A stretch of DNA of 64,000 bases. It comes from Xestospongia muta (taxonomy: Eukaryota > Porifera > Demospongiae > Haplosclerida > Petrosiidae). The position numbers and the translations under genes are program-made. The stretch lies in NCBI GenBank assembly GCA_963693285.1, contig OY848918.1, positions 9,929,162-9,993,161 on the forward strand, in the 5' to 3' direction. The notes beneath the pieces were generated by a model. The model worked only from the letters and a program-made list of their open reading frames with translations. It was not told where the DNA came from and did no database searches. Positions 63,974 through 64,000 of the stretch are shown here, piece after piece. Positions within the stretch are counted from its first letter, which is position 1, and every line of letters starts with the position of its first letter.

Positions 63974-64000
63974 TTATTTCACATAGATCTCATAATGGGC
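63974..64000 (-). CDS. Fibrinogen-like gene A8, C-terminus at window edge
   Basis: Last codons AHYEIYVK and stop TAA 63976-63974 inside AATAAA. The rest lies beyond the window. From its flank it should resemble A3. Confidence 0.6.
   Translation of the reverse strand, partial: AHYEIYVK

Overview
The window looks like sponge nuclear DNA, probably a haplosclerid demosponge (inference). It is AT-rich and has many very short introns of about 55-100 bp with clear GT..AG borders. It encodes parts of animal genes: the cilium protein CFAP91, a UBASH3-type phosphatase, PPIL2 and a GCPII-like M28 peptidase. It also carries a family of secreted coiled-coil proteins with a divergent fibrinogen-like domain of a kind I associate with sponges. 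I see no prokaryotic operon, CRISPR array, rRNA gene or complete tRNA gene.

The window is dominated by a tandem segmental-duplication array of eight units (U1-U8). On the + strand each unit reads as follows: a UBASH3-like fragment (+); a ~0.3-kb repeat; the C-terminal exons of CFAP91 (-); an 83-bp minisatellite; a further CFAP91 exon (-); one or two fibrinogen-like genes (-); and three middle CFAP91 exons (-). I letter the CFAP91 exons a to n in gene order, with d2 lying between d and e. Unit junctions, set by the UBASH3 fragment, lie near 17.3, 23.1, 33.3, 40.8, 44.6, 53.3 and 61.5 kb. The fibrinogen-like genes therefore sit inside the CFAP91 intron between exons c and d, on the same strand, with their own TATA box and poly(A) signal. 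Units alternate between an A+B gene pair (U1, U3, U7, start of U8) and a C+D pair (U4, U6). U2 and U5 have lost theirs.

Every CFAP91 copy lacks the N-terminal exons and carries stops, frameshifts, broken splice sites or deletions. By contrast, four fibrinogen-like ORFs of 413-440 aa are intact (12.3, 36.5, 48.0 and 54.9 kb). The array now looks like a carrier for the nested secreted-protein family.

Several units carry insertions. U1 has a 9.3-kb block with a decayed hAT-type transposon, a PPIL2 fragment, an unrecognised three-exon ORF and an eleven-exon GCPII-like peptidase fragment. U2 has a 3.8-kb block of intronless ORFs (a LITAF-domain protein, a DEDD exonuclease and a broken unrecognised ORF) that resembles an integrated DNA virus or large mobile element. 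U5 has a double MITE inside an exon and the end of a hAT element. U8 has a 635-bp hAT remnant. Minisatellites and microsatellites fill much of the rest.
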